From: Spirosoma oryzicola
GTDB lineage: Bacteria; Bacteroidota; Bacteroidia; Cytophagales; Spirosomataceae
NCBI RefSeq assembly: GCF_021233055.1
Contig: NZ_CP089538.1
Location: 1,221,501 to 1,285,500, forward strand
DNA length: 64,000 nt
Reading direction: 5' to 3'
Shown in pieces: positions 25,633 through 34,163 of this stretch. Both the position numbers and the translations under genes were made by a program. The first letter of the stretch is position 1; each line of letters starts with the position of its first letter. The notes beneath the pieces are model-generated. The model had not been told where the DNA came from. It saw nothing but the letters and a program-made list of their open reading frames with translations, and made no database searches.

Positions 25633-25896
25633 ATGATTTACCAGCCAACGTTTGATCAGGACGAAGACGTGCTGATGTTGAACCCCGACCCTGAAACTGC
25701 CGCCTTTGACGACGAGGATGACGACGACTTCGACGGAGCCGAATTTGACGACCTGGGCTCCGGGGCTACCAGCGGTTACGGCGAAGACGACCTAGCTGAC
25801 ATTGAAGACGAGTTCGATGATGACGATCTCGATCTTGATGAAGATTTAGACGACGACAGCATCGACGACGATCTGGACGACGACAGTATGGAGTAA
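25633..25896 (+). CDS. Hyperacidic Asp-rich small protein
   Basis: An 87-residue protein of which 33 residues are Asp and 9 Glu, with no Lys, Arg or His at all. The first 20 residues (MIYQPTFDQDEDVLMLNPDP) are the only ordinary part. The rest is Asp runs broken by Leu, Ile, Phe and Gly at intervals, ending DDDSIDDDLDDDSME. It has no signal peptide or membrane segment. I recognise no family. Possible roles are calcium or cation binding, mimicry of nucleic acid, or a disordered solubilising chain. The ATG start follows a 195-base gap. A second acidic, low-complexity small gene follows 37 bases later. Confidence 0.65.
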   Translation: MIYQPTFDQDEDVLMLNPDPETAAFDDEDDDDFDGAEFDDLGSGATSGYGEDDLADIEDEFDDDDLDLDEDLDDDSIDDDLDDDSME

Positions 25897-25933
25897 AATC
25901 CGAAAAATGATACACAACTAACCACCAGAAAGC

Positions 25934-26107
25934 ATGACGCCATCTGAAGAAGAACCACTGATCACTACGGCTGATGCCGACAATGAGGGCACTGCACCCG
26001 ACTCCGATACCCAGTCCTCGGCTGCCAGTGAGTCCGGCAACCGCACGTCTGAAGAAGGCCCGCGTTCACCAAACGAACCTGCCGAAGGTGGGGATGTGGA
26101 TGTGTAG
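25934..26107 (+). CDS. Small acidic, probably disordered protein
   Basis: A 57-residue frame (MTPSEEEPLITTADADNEG onwards) composed almost wholly of Ser, Glu, Asp, Thr, Pro, Ala and Gly, with two arginines in its middle and one later. There is no hydrophobic core, signal or family match. It lies 37 bases after the Asp-rich gene and directly before a strong nested hairpin, so it looks like the second gene of a two-gene transcript. Codon choice (many third-position C/G) matches neighbouring genes, which favours real translation. Function unknown. Confidence 0.55.
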   Translation: MTPSEEEPLITTADADNEGTAPDSDTQSSAASESGNRTSEEGPRSPNEPAEGGDVDV

Positions 26108-26119
26108 GTAGTTTACGAT

Positions 26120-26190
26120 TTTCGGCTTATAATTTTACGAGATACGCAGTTCTTACCAGCAAACTGCTACCCGTGAATTATAAGCCGAAA
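26120..26190. terminator. Nested bidirectional hairpin
   Basis: A perfect 15-base outer stem (26120-26134 with 26176-26190) encloses a 6-base inner stem (26146-26151 with 26162-26167). It lies between the converging acidic-protein and isochorismate-synthase genes. The outer arms end in T-runs on both strands, so it can terminate both. Confidence 0.75.
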
Positions 26191-26195
26191 TTGCT

Positions 26196-27467
26196 TTATT
26201 GCTGACTGATTACCGACAGAAGCGTCTGGCATTTCATTTCAGTTTCCTGCCATTCGAGCTGAGGTACTGAATGCTCTGTCAGTCCGGCACCCGCGTAGAG
26301 CGTAGCTACGTTTCCTTCCAGCTTCATGCAGCGGATATGCACGAACAGATCGCTGGCCGGTCCTTCGTTATTGGTGTTAATATTGACCGGACCTACAAAG
26401 CCACTGTAAAGTTCGCGGTCGTGGGTTTCGTGTTGATTGATAAAGTCGAAGGCAATGTCGCGGGGAGTTCCACAAACCGCCGATGTCGGGTGCAGTAACC
26501 GAAGCATTACCGTTCCAAGTTGTGGATAACGAACGGCCTGCGTATCGACCGTAAAGCTCGTTGCCAGGTGCATCAGATTCCCGGCTATAATTGTTTTCGG
26601 GCCTTCTTCCTGATACTCCCGCAGACGGATTTTTTTAAAGCATTCGATGATGTAGCGGCTTACCAACGCCTGCTCTTCAATTTCTTTCTGCGACCACATC
26701 GCTTCGGGTGGCCGTTTAGGCGTTCCGTCCGGTTCAAACGCCGATTGCGTTCCCGCCAGTGAGTTGGTTCTGAAAATGCCGTTCGCGTCCACGCTTACGA
26801 GCCGTTCGGGAGTGGCGCTTATCCAGATCTGACCTTTCTCGGGGATGGATACCGCCGAAATAAAGGCAGTAGGGTACTTCTGACACAGTTTGTCAAATAA
26901 CTGAACGGCATTCGGCGCGTCCGCAAAAAGTAAGCGCTTTGTTCGGGAGAGCACTACTTTCCGAAATTCTCCGCGCTGCATGGCCTCGACTGCTTTGGCA
27001 ACATTGGTCGTGTAGTGCTTTTCCGCTTCGGGATCGACCAGCGCCGTGGGGGCCACCAGGGCTGATTGGGCCGTGCTATTCGTGTCAAACTGCTCAATAA
27101 GCAATTTTTGAAATCGATCCGCTATTTCGCCATTGTTGTTTACGGAGAAAGATTGGTTATCGTCTGAAAAACGAGCCTGAACATCAGCGCGTAGAAACAA
27201 TGTCCGGCTGGGAGTAGCCGTGTCGGTGTTTAGATTGTCAAATGGGCCAACAAGGAAACCGGCGGGCAGCTCTTCAAGATCGGCTGAGACCTGCGGTAAG
27301 ATTTCGTCAAAAGACACAATCAATTGTTTTTCCTGCTGGTTGGGTAAGCGCCAAAGGGCTGCGGGCAAACCTAAGGCACGGGAAGTTTCCCAAAAATCAA
27401 CAGGGTTAAGCCGACGTTCGGTGGATTGCGTACTCGGAACTTCTATACGAACAGAATCAGATTGCAT
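26196..27467 (-). CDS. Isochorismate synthase
   Basis: A 423-residue chorismate-binding enzyme (MenF/EntC/DhbC type) converting chorismate to isochorismate, the entry to menaquinone or catecholate siderophores. Conserved parts visible are KVVLSRTKRL (about 175), QIWISATPERLVSV (about 222), GTQSAFEPDG (about 240), AGNLMHLATSF (about 298), LHPTSAVCGTPRDIAFDFI (about 330) and ELYSGFVGPV (about 355). The start is the ATG at 27467; a TTG two codons upstream is an alternative. Menaquinone is the main quinone in Cytophagales, so menaquinone synthesis is the likely role, but no menD, menB or siderophore gene adjoins. Confidence 0.9.
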   Translation of the reverse strand: MQSDSVRIEVPSTQSTERRLNPVDFWETSRALGLPAALWRLPNQQEKQLIVSFDEILPQVSADLEELPAGFLVGPFDNLNTDTATPSRTLFLRADVQARFSDDNQSFSVNNNGEIADRFQKLLIEQFDTNSTAQSALVAPTALVDPEAEKHYTTNVAKAVEAMQRGEFRKVVLSRTKRLLFADAPNAVQLFDKLCQKYPTAFISAVSIPEKGQIWISATPERLVSVDANGIFRTNSLAGTQSAFEPDGTPKRPPEAMWSQKEIEEQALVSRYIIECFKKIRLREYQEEGPKTIIAGNLMHLATSFTVDTQAVRYPQLGTVMLRLLHPTSAVCGTPRDIAFDFINQHETHDRELYSGFVGPVNINTNNEGPASDLFVHIRCMKLEGNVATLYAGAGLTEHSVPQLEWQETEMKCQTLLSVISQQ

Positions 27468-27656
27468 AATCAACGACCAACCGGATTAGTGGCGGTTGTT
27501 GATATAACAGTTTGTGAGGAAAATTTGTGCGAAATAGAATAAAACTGTTGTAGTCTTTTGTGGCAGAAGCTGTAACGAATGTCAAGTAGTCTAAAACAAA
27601 GGTACTTGTGTTCGCCAGGCGTCTTGTCAGCAAACCGATATCGGAAAGCAGACAGG

Positions 27657-28412
27657 TTAGTTTTGCTCTTTGAATTCCAGTATCATACCGTTTATACGGG
27701 AGCTGGCGGGAGCTGTTCCGTTAAATTCCGCTACTACAGAGCCGTCGGTTGAATAAGTGCCACCTGTGTTATTGCGGAGGTAAATGCGCTGGCCGCTAGG
27801 CTGGTACAAAGCCGTGATCTTGTATTGACCGATAGGAATGTCGGGAAAGCGGGCAAACTCATCCGTGCCCCGTGGGCCACAATGCACGGTTTCGGGCTGG
27901 GCCGTTGAGCCGTCAATGCGCGGGCTAATGGGGGTAAACGTAAAGGCGATGTTCTCGATATCTGTTATCTGGCTCGATTCGTTTTGCGTTATCTTTACTT
28001 CTCCGCCGTAATACTGGTTAGGCTGGTTGGCTTTGGGGCCGTAAAGCCGCCATTCGAAATTACAGACAACGCCATCCTGACCCGTAAATACTTCGGGATG
28101 ATCAGGATGAAGCATTAACTGAAATCGACGTCCGTGGTAGATTCGCTCTAGTTCCGCCGACATTTTCCAGGCGCCAGCCGGGATTTTTATTCGGTAATTG
28201 CCATTGGTATCGGTTGTACCAACCAGCCGCTTGTGGTCGCTAAGGGTGCTGGTGGCGCTGATTACAGCGTCGGGAATTGGGTTACCCCGCATGTCGAGAA
28301 CCTTCCCGACCGCATAGCCAGCATCGGAGCCCGGCGCGTAGCCGTTCTGTGTTTTACAGCCTGCAACGAAAAGAAAAAGGGGTAGTGTCAGTAGAAAGAT
28401 TGTCTTTTTCAT
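27657..28412 (-). CDS. Lipoprotein with carboxypeptidase-regulatory-like domain
   Basis: A 251-residue exported lipoprotein (VAGC lipobox, Cys19). A carboxypeptidase-regulatory-like sandwich spans about residues 34-100 (AVGKVLDMRGNPIPDAVISATST, GTTDTNGNYRIKIPAGAW). A second beta-rich half of unknown type carries VCNFEWRLYG and YKITALYQPSGQRIYLRN. Such domains in Bacteroidota serve as structural sandwiches on envelope proteins. No enzyme motif. It lies downstream of the LytS/LytT pair with a 170-base gap, so it is probably a separate unit. Confidence 0.75.
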   Translation of the reverse strand: MKKTIFLLTLPLFLFVAGCKTQNGYAPGSDAGYAVGKVLDMRGNPIPDAVISATSTLSDHKRLVGTTDTNGNYRIKIPAGAWKMSAELERIYHGRRFQLMLHPDHPEVFTGQDGVVCNFEWRLYGPKANQPNQYYGGEVKITQNESSQITDIENIAFTFTPISPRIDGSTAQPETVHCGPRGTDEFARFPDIPIGQYKITALYQPSGQRIYLRNNTGGTYSTDGSVVAEFNGTAPASSRINGMILEFKEQN

Positions 28413-28585
28413 GCGTTGGTCGAGTGGTATGCATTCGTCGGAATCAAGCGCTGTTCCGGCAACAGATTAGACTACTCTTTTTCTCTACACAAAGCTATCG
28501 TCGTCAATCAGGCAGGAAAGGGGAAATTGTATGAACTGTAGATATTGACGTATGAAGTGTAGAAATAGTGGTTCGACCAATTGCA

Positions 28586-29380
28586 TCACTTTCCCATCCA
28601 GTCTTTGAACGGCGTCAGTTTTTCCCGACTGACGATTACGTCTTTATCAATAACTGGCTTGAGCTGAACCGCCAGCCGATTCCCAAAATAAGGCTGAATC
28701 TGATCGACGCTACCGACGGACACCAGAAACGACCGGTTGATTCGGAAAAACTGACTTGGGTTGAGCATCGTCTCCAGTTCGTCGAGTGTGTAATCGATGG
28801 CTATCTTTCGTCCATCAACCGTTTTGAACTGGTTCATTTTGTTATCACTGAAAAAGTAAGCGATCTGCTGCGTATCGACTGCGATGAGTTTGTGTGCGTA
28901 GGTTACCAGAAACCGCTGCCGGTACTCTCTGGGCTGTAGCTGCTGCTGAATTTGCTGCACCAGTTTCTCAACACTCAGCGGATGCTCCGCACGGATCGAT
29001 TGGTAATGCGCCTTCAAGCGATGAAACTTTTCCAGAGCGGCCTGCAATTCATCGGCCTGAACGGGTTTCAGCAAGTAATCGATGCTATTGACCTTAAAAG
29101 CTTTTATGGCGTACTCGTCGTAAGAAGTCGTAAAAATGACCGTGCATGTCACGTCGATTTCGTTGAAAATCTGAAAGCTTTGTCCGTCAGCTAATTCAAT
29201 GTCCATCAGGATCAGATCCGGAGCATCCGGCTGACCGGGTTCGTTTGATCGGAGCCAGGCCACAGTTTCCCAGATGCTGCTCGTAACACCGACGACAGTT
29301 GCCCCTGGCTCAACGGACGTAAGCGTTTTTGTAAGCTTTTTGGCCGCCATTTCTTCATCTTCGACAATCAGAATTTTCAT
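28586..29380 (-). CDS. LytTR-family response regulator
   Basis: A 264-residue regulator with a receiver domain (about 1-125) with acidic residues at 7-9, the phospho-acceptor Asp60 (LILMDIELADG), TTSYDEYAI and the KPV lysine. A linker with Gln-rich coil (about 150-165) leads to a LytTR DNA-binding domain (about 170-262: FLVTYAHKLIAVDTQQIAYFF, YTLDELETMLNPSQFFRINRSFLV). Full length. It lies 43 bases after its partner kinase and will be phosphorylated by it. LytTR regulators bind direct repeats; no such site was identified. Confidence 0.94.
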   Translation of the reverse strand: MKILIVEDEEMAAKKLTKTLTSVEPGATVVGVTSSIWETVAWLRSNEPGQPDAPDLILMDIELADGQSFQIFNEIDVTCTVIFTTSYDEYAIKAFKVNSIDYLLKPVQADELQAALEKFHRLKAHYQSIRAEHPLSVEKLVQQIQQQLQPREYRQRFLVTYAHKLIAVDTQQIAYFFSDNKMNQFKTVDGRKIAIDYTLDELETMLNPSQFFRINRSFLVSVGSVDQIQPYFGNRLAVQLKPVIDKDVIVSREKLTPFKDWMGK

Positions 29381-29423
29381 AGAAAGACTGGTTTGGGTAG
29401 GGTGGTCGATGGAGACAAACGGA

Positions 29424-30455
29424 CTAACCGGTCATAAGTGGAACCGTAACCGCAAACTCAAGCTCGGTTTCTTCGACGGTTATCTCGCGTTGGTTCAGGA
29501 GTCGGAATTTTGCCGCGATATTAGCCAGTCCGATCCGCGTTGATGGTACGTTTTGAACCTTCTTTTGCAGGTTGTTTTTCACCGTAAGCAGACCGTCGGG
29601 CCGAGTGATGATCTGGACGGTCAACGGTTGCGTTTTGTGGATGATGTTATGCTTGACCGCGTTTTCAAGCAGGAGCTGCAAGGTTAACGAAGGCAGCAGA
29701 TACGCTTCAAAACGGGGCTCGATGGCTAACTGTAAATGTAGACTGTCGCCATAGCGGGTTTTAAGCAAATGAAAATATGAGCGAATAAACTGCATTTCGG
29801 TAGCCAGGTTTGTCAACTCATTCTCGTTGTTCCGCAACAGATAGCGATATACTTTACTGAGTTCGTCGAGAAATTTTTCGGCCTGCTTTGCATCATCGCC
29901 GATCAGGTATGACAGCGTATTCAGGCTGTTAAACAGAAAATGCGGGCTAACCTGCTGTTTCAAGCTTTCAAGCTGAGTCTGTAGATTTTCTTTCTTAAGC
30001 GCTTCCGTTTCTTTTTCTGCTTTTATGAGTCGAGCGAAATAATAAGCCGCTTCCTGAACGCCTACAATTAAGACGCAGTAAATCAATGCGCCGGGGATGC
30101 TGTTGATGTACGAGGTTAGCGGATAAGGAGCGTGGTAGCCAGTGCTATTGACAACAAACATGTCCAGCCAGTCAACCAGCACAGAGGCTACCCAACAAAC
30201 CGGAAGCACCAACAGGATACGCTTTTTAGTCTCGGAAAGAAGCGGAAACCAGTTGCGGAAGCGTACCAGTATCCAGCGATTAACTTCCCAGGTTATCGTC
30301 GTTAGTACCAGAAATTCAAGCACGGCCTTGACCGTTGCCAGGCCAAAGGAATGGACAAACGTTTGTGCTGAATACAGATCAAGCAGTAACAGCAGGCTGA
30401 TACCACTGATGCGTACCCATCGATCATCAACTGGTTTTAAAGGATGGTTGGTCAA
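29424..30455 (-). CDS. LytS-type sensor histidine kinase (His_kinase family)
   Basis: A 343-residue inner-membrane kinase with four hydrophobic segments in its first 150 residues (ISGISLLLLLDLYS, VLEFLVLTTITW, ILLVLPVCWVASVLVDW, GALIYCVLIVGVQEAAYYF). A coiled linker (KAEKETEALKKEN) is followed by the His_kinase box QVSPHFLFNSLNTLSYLI with the phospho-acceptor His, and an ATPase domain (LLLENAVKHNIIHK, GIGLANIAAKF-type loop here as RIGLANIAAKFRLL). The true start is uncertain: TTG at 30455 gives MTNHPLKPVDDRW, typical of homologues; GTG at 30512 would add 19 residues. It forms an operon with the LytTR regulator. Confidence 0.88.
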   Translation of the reverse strand: MTNHPLKPVDDRWVRISGISLLLLLDLYSAQTFVHSFGLATVKAVLEFLVLTTITWEVNRWILVRFRNWFPLLSETKKRILLVLPVCWVASVLVDWLDMFVVNSTGYHAPYPLTSYINSIPGALIYCVLIVGVQEAAYYFARLIKAEKETEALKKENLQTQLESLKQQVSPHFLFNSLNTLSYLIGDDAKQAEKFLDELSKVYRYLLRNNENELTNLATEMQFIRSYFHLLKTRYGDSLHLQLAIEPRFEAYLLPSLTLQLLLENAVKHNIIHKTQPLTVQIITRPDGLLTVKNNLQKKVQNVPSTRIGLANIAAKFRLLNQREITVEETELEFAVTVPLMTG

Positions 30456-30772
30456 GAAAATTAGCTCATAGTTGATCCGAAATAAGTAGCAATGATCCTG
30501 ACAGCCAAACACATTCTGGTTGGATTGATGAAAAACGGGGATGAACTGTCACTGGTGGCTGAACAGTTGCCAACTCTTTGCACGATGTAGCGGTAAACCG
30601 TCACCAAACCGCCGTACAAAAGCACGCATTTGGAAGGCACCAATCACCAATTGAACGAGCGCTTTCCCCGGTTCAGCCTGGTTTGACTTTCCGTTCGTCA
30701 ACGGGTGGTTCATCTTTGTTTGCCCGGATTCGTATTGGCTACAGACAACCATCTACCGGAGCGGACTCTTTT

Positions 30773-31636
30773 ATGAACAAACTAATCATTTTTGCGCTCA
30801 TCGTTTGGGCTACACACCGAAAAGCTCATGGCCAATCGGCTGTGCCGACACTAGCTACCGATTTTCAGTCGCTGGTGGAAGCCGAACGAGCGTTTGCTGC
30901 CTATACGGAACAGGAAGGTATCAAAGCTGGATTTTCCCGGTTTTTGTCGCCGGAAGCTGTCGTTGTCGTACAGGGAAAGTTTGCCATCGGTAAGCCATTG
31001 TACGAAAAAGCGCCTTTCATCCCCGGCATTCTATCGTGGCGACCGGTTTATGCCGACATTGCTGCTTCGGGCGATTTTGGCTACACGACCGGACCCTTCG
31101 AAGTACGCGCTACAAGCAAAACAGATACGCCGACCGGCTTTGGTCATTACACGACCGTCTGGCAGAAGAATGACGCGGGCGTTTGGGAAGCCATCGCCGA
31201 TGTGGGAGTGATCCACGACGCGCCCAGGCAAACCATCGCCCATCTGATTCCCCCGGCTACGTTCAACCAGAAATTACTGGAAAAAGTCGATACGCTTTCG
31301 CGACAGACCGAACTACAAATCGCCGAGCAAAAACTAGGGCAACTGGCTCGAAACTATTCGTTACAGGCGGCCTATGACTATGCGCTAGCCGGTGGTCAGG
31401 CTGTTCGGCTTTATCGGGCTGGTGACCTTCCAGTTACTGGAGCTGATGCCTCAGCGAATCGCGAAACCGCGACAGCTATCTATACGCTTAGTCGCGTTGC
31501 TGTGGCATCGTCCGGCGATATGGGTATTGCGTATGGATACGTCGAATATCAACAGAAAAAAGGGCCTTTTCTGCGGATCTGGAAGCGCCAGTCCGACTCA
31601 TCCTGGAAGGTTGTGCACGAAGTACTGGATTTGTAA
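30773..31636 (+). CDS. Secreted protein with two NTF2-like (DUF4440/SnoaL) domains
   Basis: A 287-residue protein with a Sec signal peptide (MNKLIIFALIVWATHRKAHGQ). Two tandem cone-shaped NTF2-like domains follow. The first (about 30-150) has LVEAERAFAAYTEQEGIKAGFSRFLSPEAVVV and GFGHYTTVWQKNDAGVWEAIADVG. The second (about 185-285) has YDYALAGGQAVRLYRAGDLP and FLRIWKRQSDSSWKVVHEVLDL. This fold binds small ligands or acts as an isomerase/cyclase; the function here is unknown. The start is the ATG at 30773; the frame is open upstream, but that part is compositionally unlike protein and precedes a clear signal peptide. It is divergent from the LytS gene, with 260-320 bases between. Confidence 0.83.
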   Translation: MNKLIIFALIVWATHRKAHGQSAVPTLATDFQSLVEAERAFAAYTEQEGIKAGFSRFLSPEAVVVVQGKFAIGKPLYEKAPFIPGILSWRPVYADIAASGDFGYTTGPFEVRATSKTDTPTGFGHYTTVWQKNDAGVWEAIADVGVIHDAPRQTIAHLIPPATFNQKLLEKVDTLSRQTELQIAEQKLGQLARNYSLQAAYDYALAGGQAVRLYRAGDLPVTGADASANRETATAIYTLSRVAVASSGDMGIAYGYVEYQQKKGPFLRIWKRQSDSSWKVVHEVLDL

Positions 31637-31661
31637 CGCAGACATCCTATCCGTATTACGT

Positions 31662-33401
31662 CTAGCAGCGTATGTCTTTCAGCATCAGTTGCAAAGAAAC
31701 GTTGCCATTGTAAACGTTTTGTTCTACCTGATAACAGATGGAGAACGGTTTACCGTACCGAAGCTGATCGGCCATGTGTCCGAAGCCGAATCCAACCCCC
31801 GTCAGTGTATGACCAGTCCGACCCTGGCGCACGCTGATCTTCAGGTGCTTTTCTTTCATGATAACCGGATCGCTGACCAGATACACATCCTCCGTCATAA
31901 ACACCGGCTGCATGTTGTGCGGACCAAACGGACCCATTTGTCTCAGAATCCTGAAAAGTTTGTCGTTGATCTCGCTGAAATCGATGGGCAGATCAATATC
32001 GATCAGGGGGGTTAGGTGTTCCTCCTTGATCTTACGCGATACCACTTCCTCAAATTTCTGACGAAACGCGTCAATGTTGTCTACCGGCATGGTCATTCCG
32101 GCAGCAAAAGTATGGCCTCCAAACTGTTCCAGTAAGTCGGCGCATTCTTCAATGGCTTCGTACACATCAAAACCCGGCACCGAGCGCGCCGATCCGGCAG
32201 CCTTGTCGTGCGATTGAGTTAGTATGATGGTTGGTCGGTGAAAATGTTCAATGCAGCGCGACGCCACGATGCCAATGACACCCTTATGCCAGTTGGCATC
32301 GTAGAGCACAGTCGTCTTGGCTGTCAACATGGTTTCGTTTTGCCGAATCATCGACAAAGCCTGTTCCGTAATCGTGCTGTCGAATTCGCGTCGGCTGTTG
32401 TTGTGCTTATTAATCGCCATTGCAAACGCATCGGCTTCTTCTTCTGATTCGGCCAGCAAAAGTTGGACAGCCGCTTTGGCGTGTTGAATTCGTCCGGCGG
32501 CATTGATCCGGGGACCTAATCCGAAGACCACATTGGTGATGTCCAGTTCCCGCGAAAAACCGGCTATTTTGATCAGAGCTTTCAAGCCCGTGCGTGGACT
32601 CGAATTGATGTATTTCAAGCCAAAATACGCCAGTACGCGATTTTCGCCCGTCAGCGGTACAATGTCGGAGGCAATACTGACCGCTACCAGATCGAGGTAC
32701 GGGTAGAGTTCGCCCAGATCAATCTGCTGACGCAGGCAGAAAGCGTGCAGTAATTTAAAACCAACACCGCAGCCACTCAGTTCTTTATAAGGATACGCAC
32801 AGTCGTCACGCTTAGGGTCTAGTACAGCCGCTGCATCAGGAATGTCGAGGCCGGGGCGGTGGTGGTCGCAGATGATGAAGTCAACGCCGAGTGCTTTAGC
32901 TTCGGCTACCCGATCAATCGATTTGATACCGCAGTCAAGGGCAATGATCAGGGTAAAACCGTTTTCGGCGGCCCACTGAATACCTTGCTGCGAAATGCCG
33001 TACCCTTCTTTGTAACGATCCGGTATGTAATAATCGATGGCGGAGTGGTAGTTTTTCAGAAAACCATAAACCATGGCTACCGATGTGGTACCGTCAACGT
33101 CGTAGTCGCCATAGACGAGAATCTTTTCCGGCTGTTCGGGGCGCATTGCCCGTTGCAGCCGCTTGACAGCCCGGTCCATGTCCTTCATAGCGAAGGGGTC
33201 ATGGAGGTGGCCGATTTCGGGCCGGAAAAAGGAACGGGCTTCGTCGAAGGTATGAATACCACGTTGCACCAGCAGTGCCGCCAGGAAGGGGCTGACGTTG
33301 AGCGACTGTGTCAATGATTCAATCGCCGACCGCTGTTCCGCCGAACTGGGGAAGTTTTTGGAGATCCATCGTTTTTGCGGAGGTGGCGGCTGGGCTATCA
33401 T
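31662..33401 (-). CDS. recJ: Single-stranded-DNA-specific exonuclease RecJ
   Basis: A 579-residue 5'-3' single-strand exonuclease working in recombination and mismatch repair. The DHH phosphoesterase domain shows YGDYDVDGTTS (97-107), ALDCGIKS (about 155-162) and the DHH triad at 179-181 (ICDHHRPG). The DHHA1 domain has GPRINAAGRI (about 295-304) and the C-terminal part GSARSVPGFDVYEAI and EQFGGHTFAAGMTM. An OB-fold tail has MGPFGPHNMQPVF and GVGFGFG. The length is normal for the family. It stands alone on the minus strand and converges on the NTF2-like gene. Confidence 0.96.
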   Translation of the reverse strand: MIAQPPPPQKRWISKNFPSSAEQRSAIESLTQSLNVSPFLAALLVQRGIHTFDEARSFFRPEIGHLHDPFAMKDMDRAVKRLQRAMRPEQPEKILVYGDYDVDGTTSVAMVYGFLKNYHSAIDYYIPDRYKEGYGISQQGIQWAAENGFTLIIALDCGIKSIDRVAEAKALGVDFIICDHHRPGLDIPDAAAVLDPKRDDCAYPYKELSGCGVGFKLLHAFCLRQQIDLGELYPYLDLVAVSIASDIVPLTGENRVLAYFGLKYINSSPRTGLKALIKIAGFSRELDITNVVFGLGPRINAAGRIQHAKAAVQLLLAESEEEADAFAMAINKHNNSRREFDSTITEQALSMIRQNETMLTAKTTVLYDANWHKGVIGIVASRCIEHFHRPTIILTQSHDKAAGSARSVPGFDVYEAIEECADLLEQFGGHTFAAGMTMPVDNIDAFRQKFEEVVSRKIKEEHLTPLIDIDLPIDFSEINDKLFRILRQMGPFGPHNMQPVFMTEDVYLVSDPVIMKEKHLKISVRQGRTGHTLTGVGFGFGHMADQLRYGKPFSICYQVEQNVYNGNVSLQLMLKDIRC

Positions 33402-33441
33402 AATTGCAAGTTAAATCCGTTTTTACAAAAACACTGTATCT

Positions 33442-33864
33442 ATGCTCATTTTGCTTTCGGCTTTAAGCCTTTTTATGTCTGGTGGAGAACCGGTCAAATC
33501 GCCTAAAAAGGCTAATCTACAAGTTGACATACAGAACGTCCGCACCATGAAAGGTGATGTGTACGTGGCCTTGTTCAACGCCAAGAATGCGTTCCCGGAA
33601 GGGAAGCCGCTGGAAGGGAAAAAGCTGGAAGTCAAAGAAAAGAGCGTACACACAACGTTTTCTGTCGATCCGGGCGACTACGCCATCGCTGTGTACCACG
33701 ACGAGAATGGAAACGGAAAAATGGATAAGCGCGTGTTTGGCATCCCCAAAGAGCCTTACGGGTTTAGTAATAATTTCCGACCAACCATGTCAGCCCCAAA
33801 ATTCAGCGACTGTCAATTCAGCGTCGGTGACGGGGGTAAGTCAATCAGTATTAAGCTGAATTAA
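33442..33864 (+). CDS. DUF2141 family secreted protein
   Basis: A 140-residue protein of the DUF2141 family: ANLQVDIQNVRTMKGDVYVALFN, KKLEVKEKSVHTTFSVDPGDYAIAVYHDENGNGKMDKRVFGIPKEPYGFSNN, read in parts, are the family hallmarks, including the acidic DENGNGKMD loop that could bind calcium. The family is a small beta sandwich, usually periplasmic. The N-terminal hydrophobic part (MLILLSALSLFMSGG) is a short signal. It is divergent from recJ by 40 bases. The role is unknown. Confidence 0.88.
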   Translation: MLILLSALSLFMSGGEPVKSPKKANLQVDIQNVRTMKGDVYVALFNAKNAFPEGKPLEGKKLEVKEKSVHTTFSVDPGDYAIAVYHDENGNGKMDKRVFGIPKEPYGFSNNFRPTMSAPKFSDCQFSVGDGGKSISIKLN

Positions 33865-34163
33865 AGGGTGTAAGATCACCTCTGGCTGCAAAAAAATCTG
33901 ATCTTTCTGCTTTAGTGTACGCTATTTATCTCTTTCTTTAAGGTGCTTAACGTCATACTATGTTCTTATGATCGTTTCTATCTCGATCAAGTCGTAGCGT
34001 AACGTTAGGCCCTTACTGAAAGTGTATTCGTGAAAATCTTCCCCATCAGGCGAAACAAGCCTGTTTTCTGCCTTCGAAAGCATTCTATTCTGCTTAGGTA
34101 AAGACCCGTTGGTACTATTTACCCGACGCATATTCCATCCGTAACTTTTTGTCTATATCCATA

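Noticed and set aside
25776..25958. Ser-rich antisense frame over the Asp-rich gene
   Set aside because: Asp codons read in reverse give Ser/Val/Arg runs; it is a compositional artefact.
30578..30772. N-terminal extension of the NTF2-like gene
   Set aside because: The extension lacks protein-like composition and lies before a strong signal peptide that must be N-terminal.
31392..32015. Plus-strand frame of about 200 codons over the NTF2-like and recJ ends
   Set aside because: It crosses the ends of two convincing genes and the product has no recognisable motif.
32859..33317. Open frame antisense to recJ
   Set aside because: RecJ motifs (DHH, GDYDVDG) are intact on the other strand; this is a shadow.
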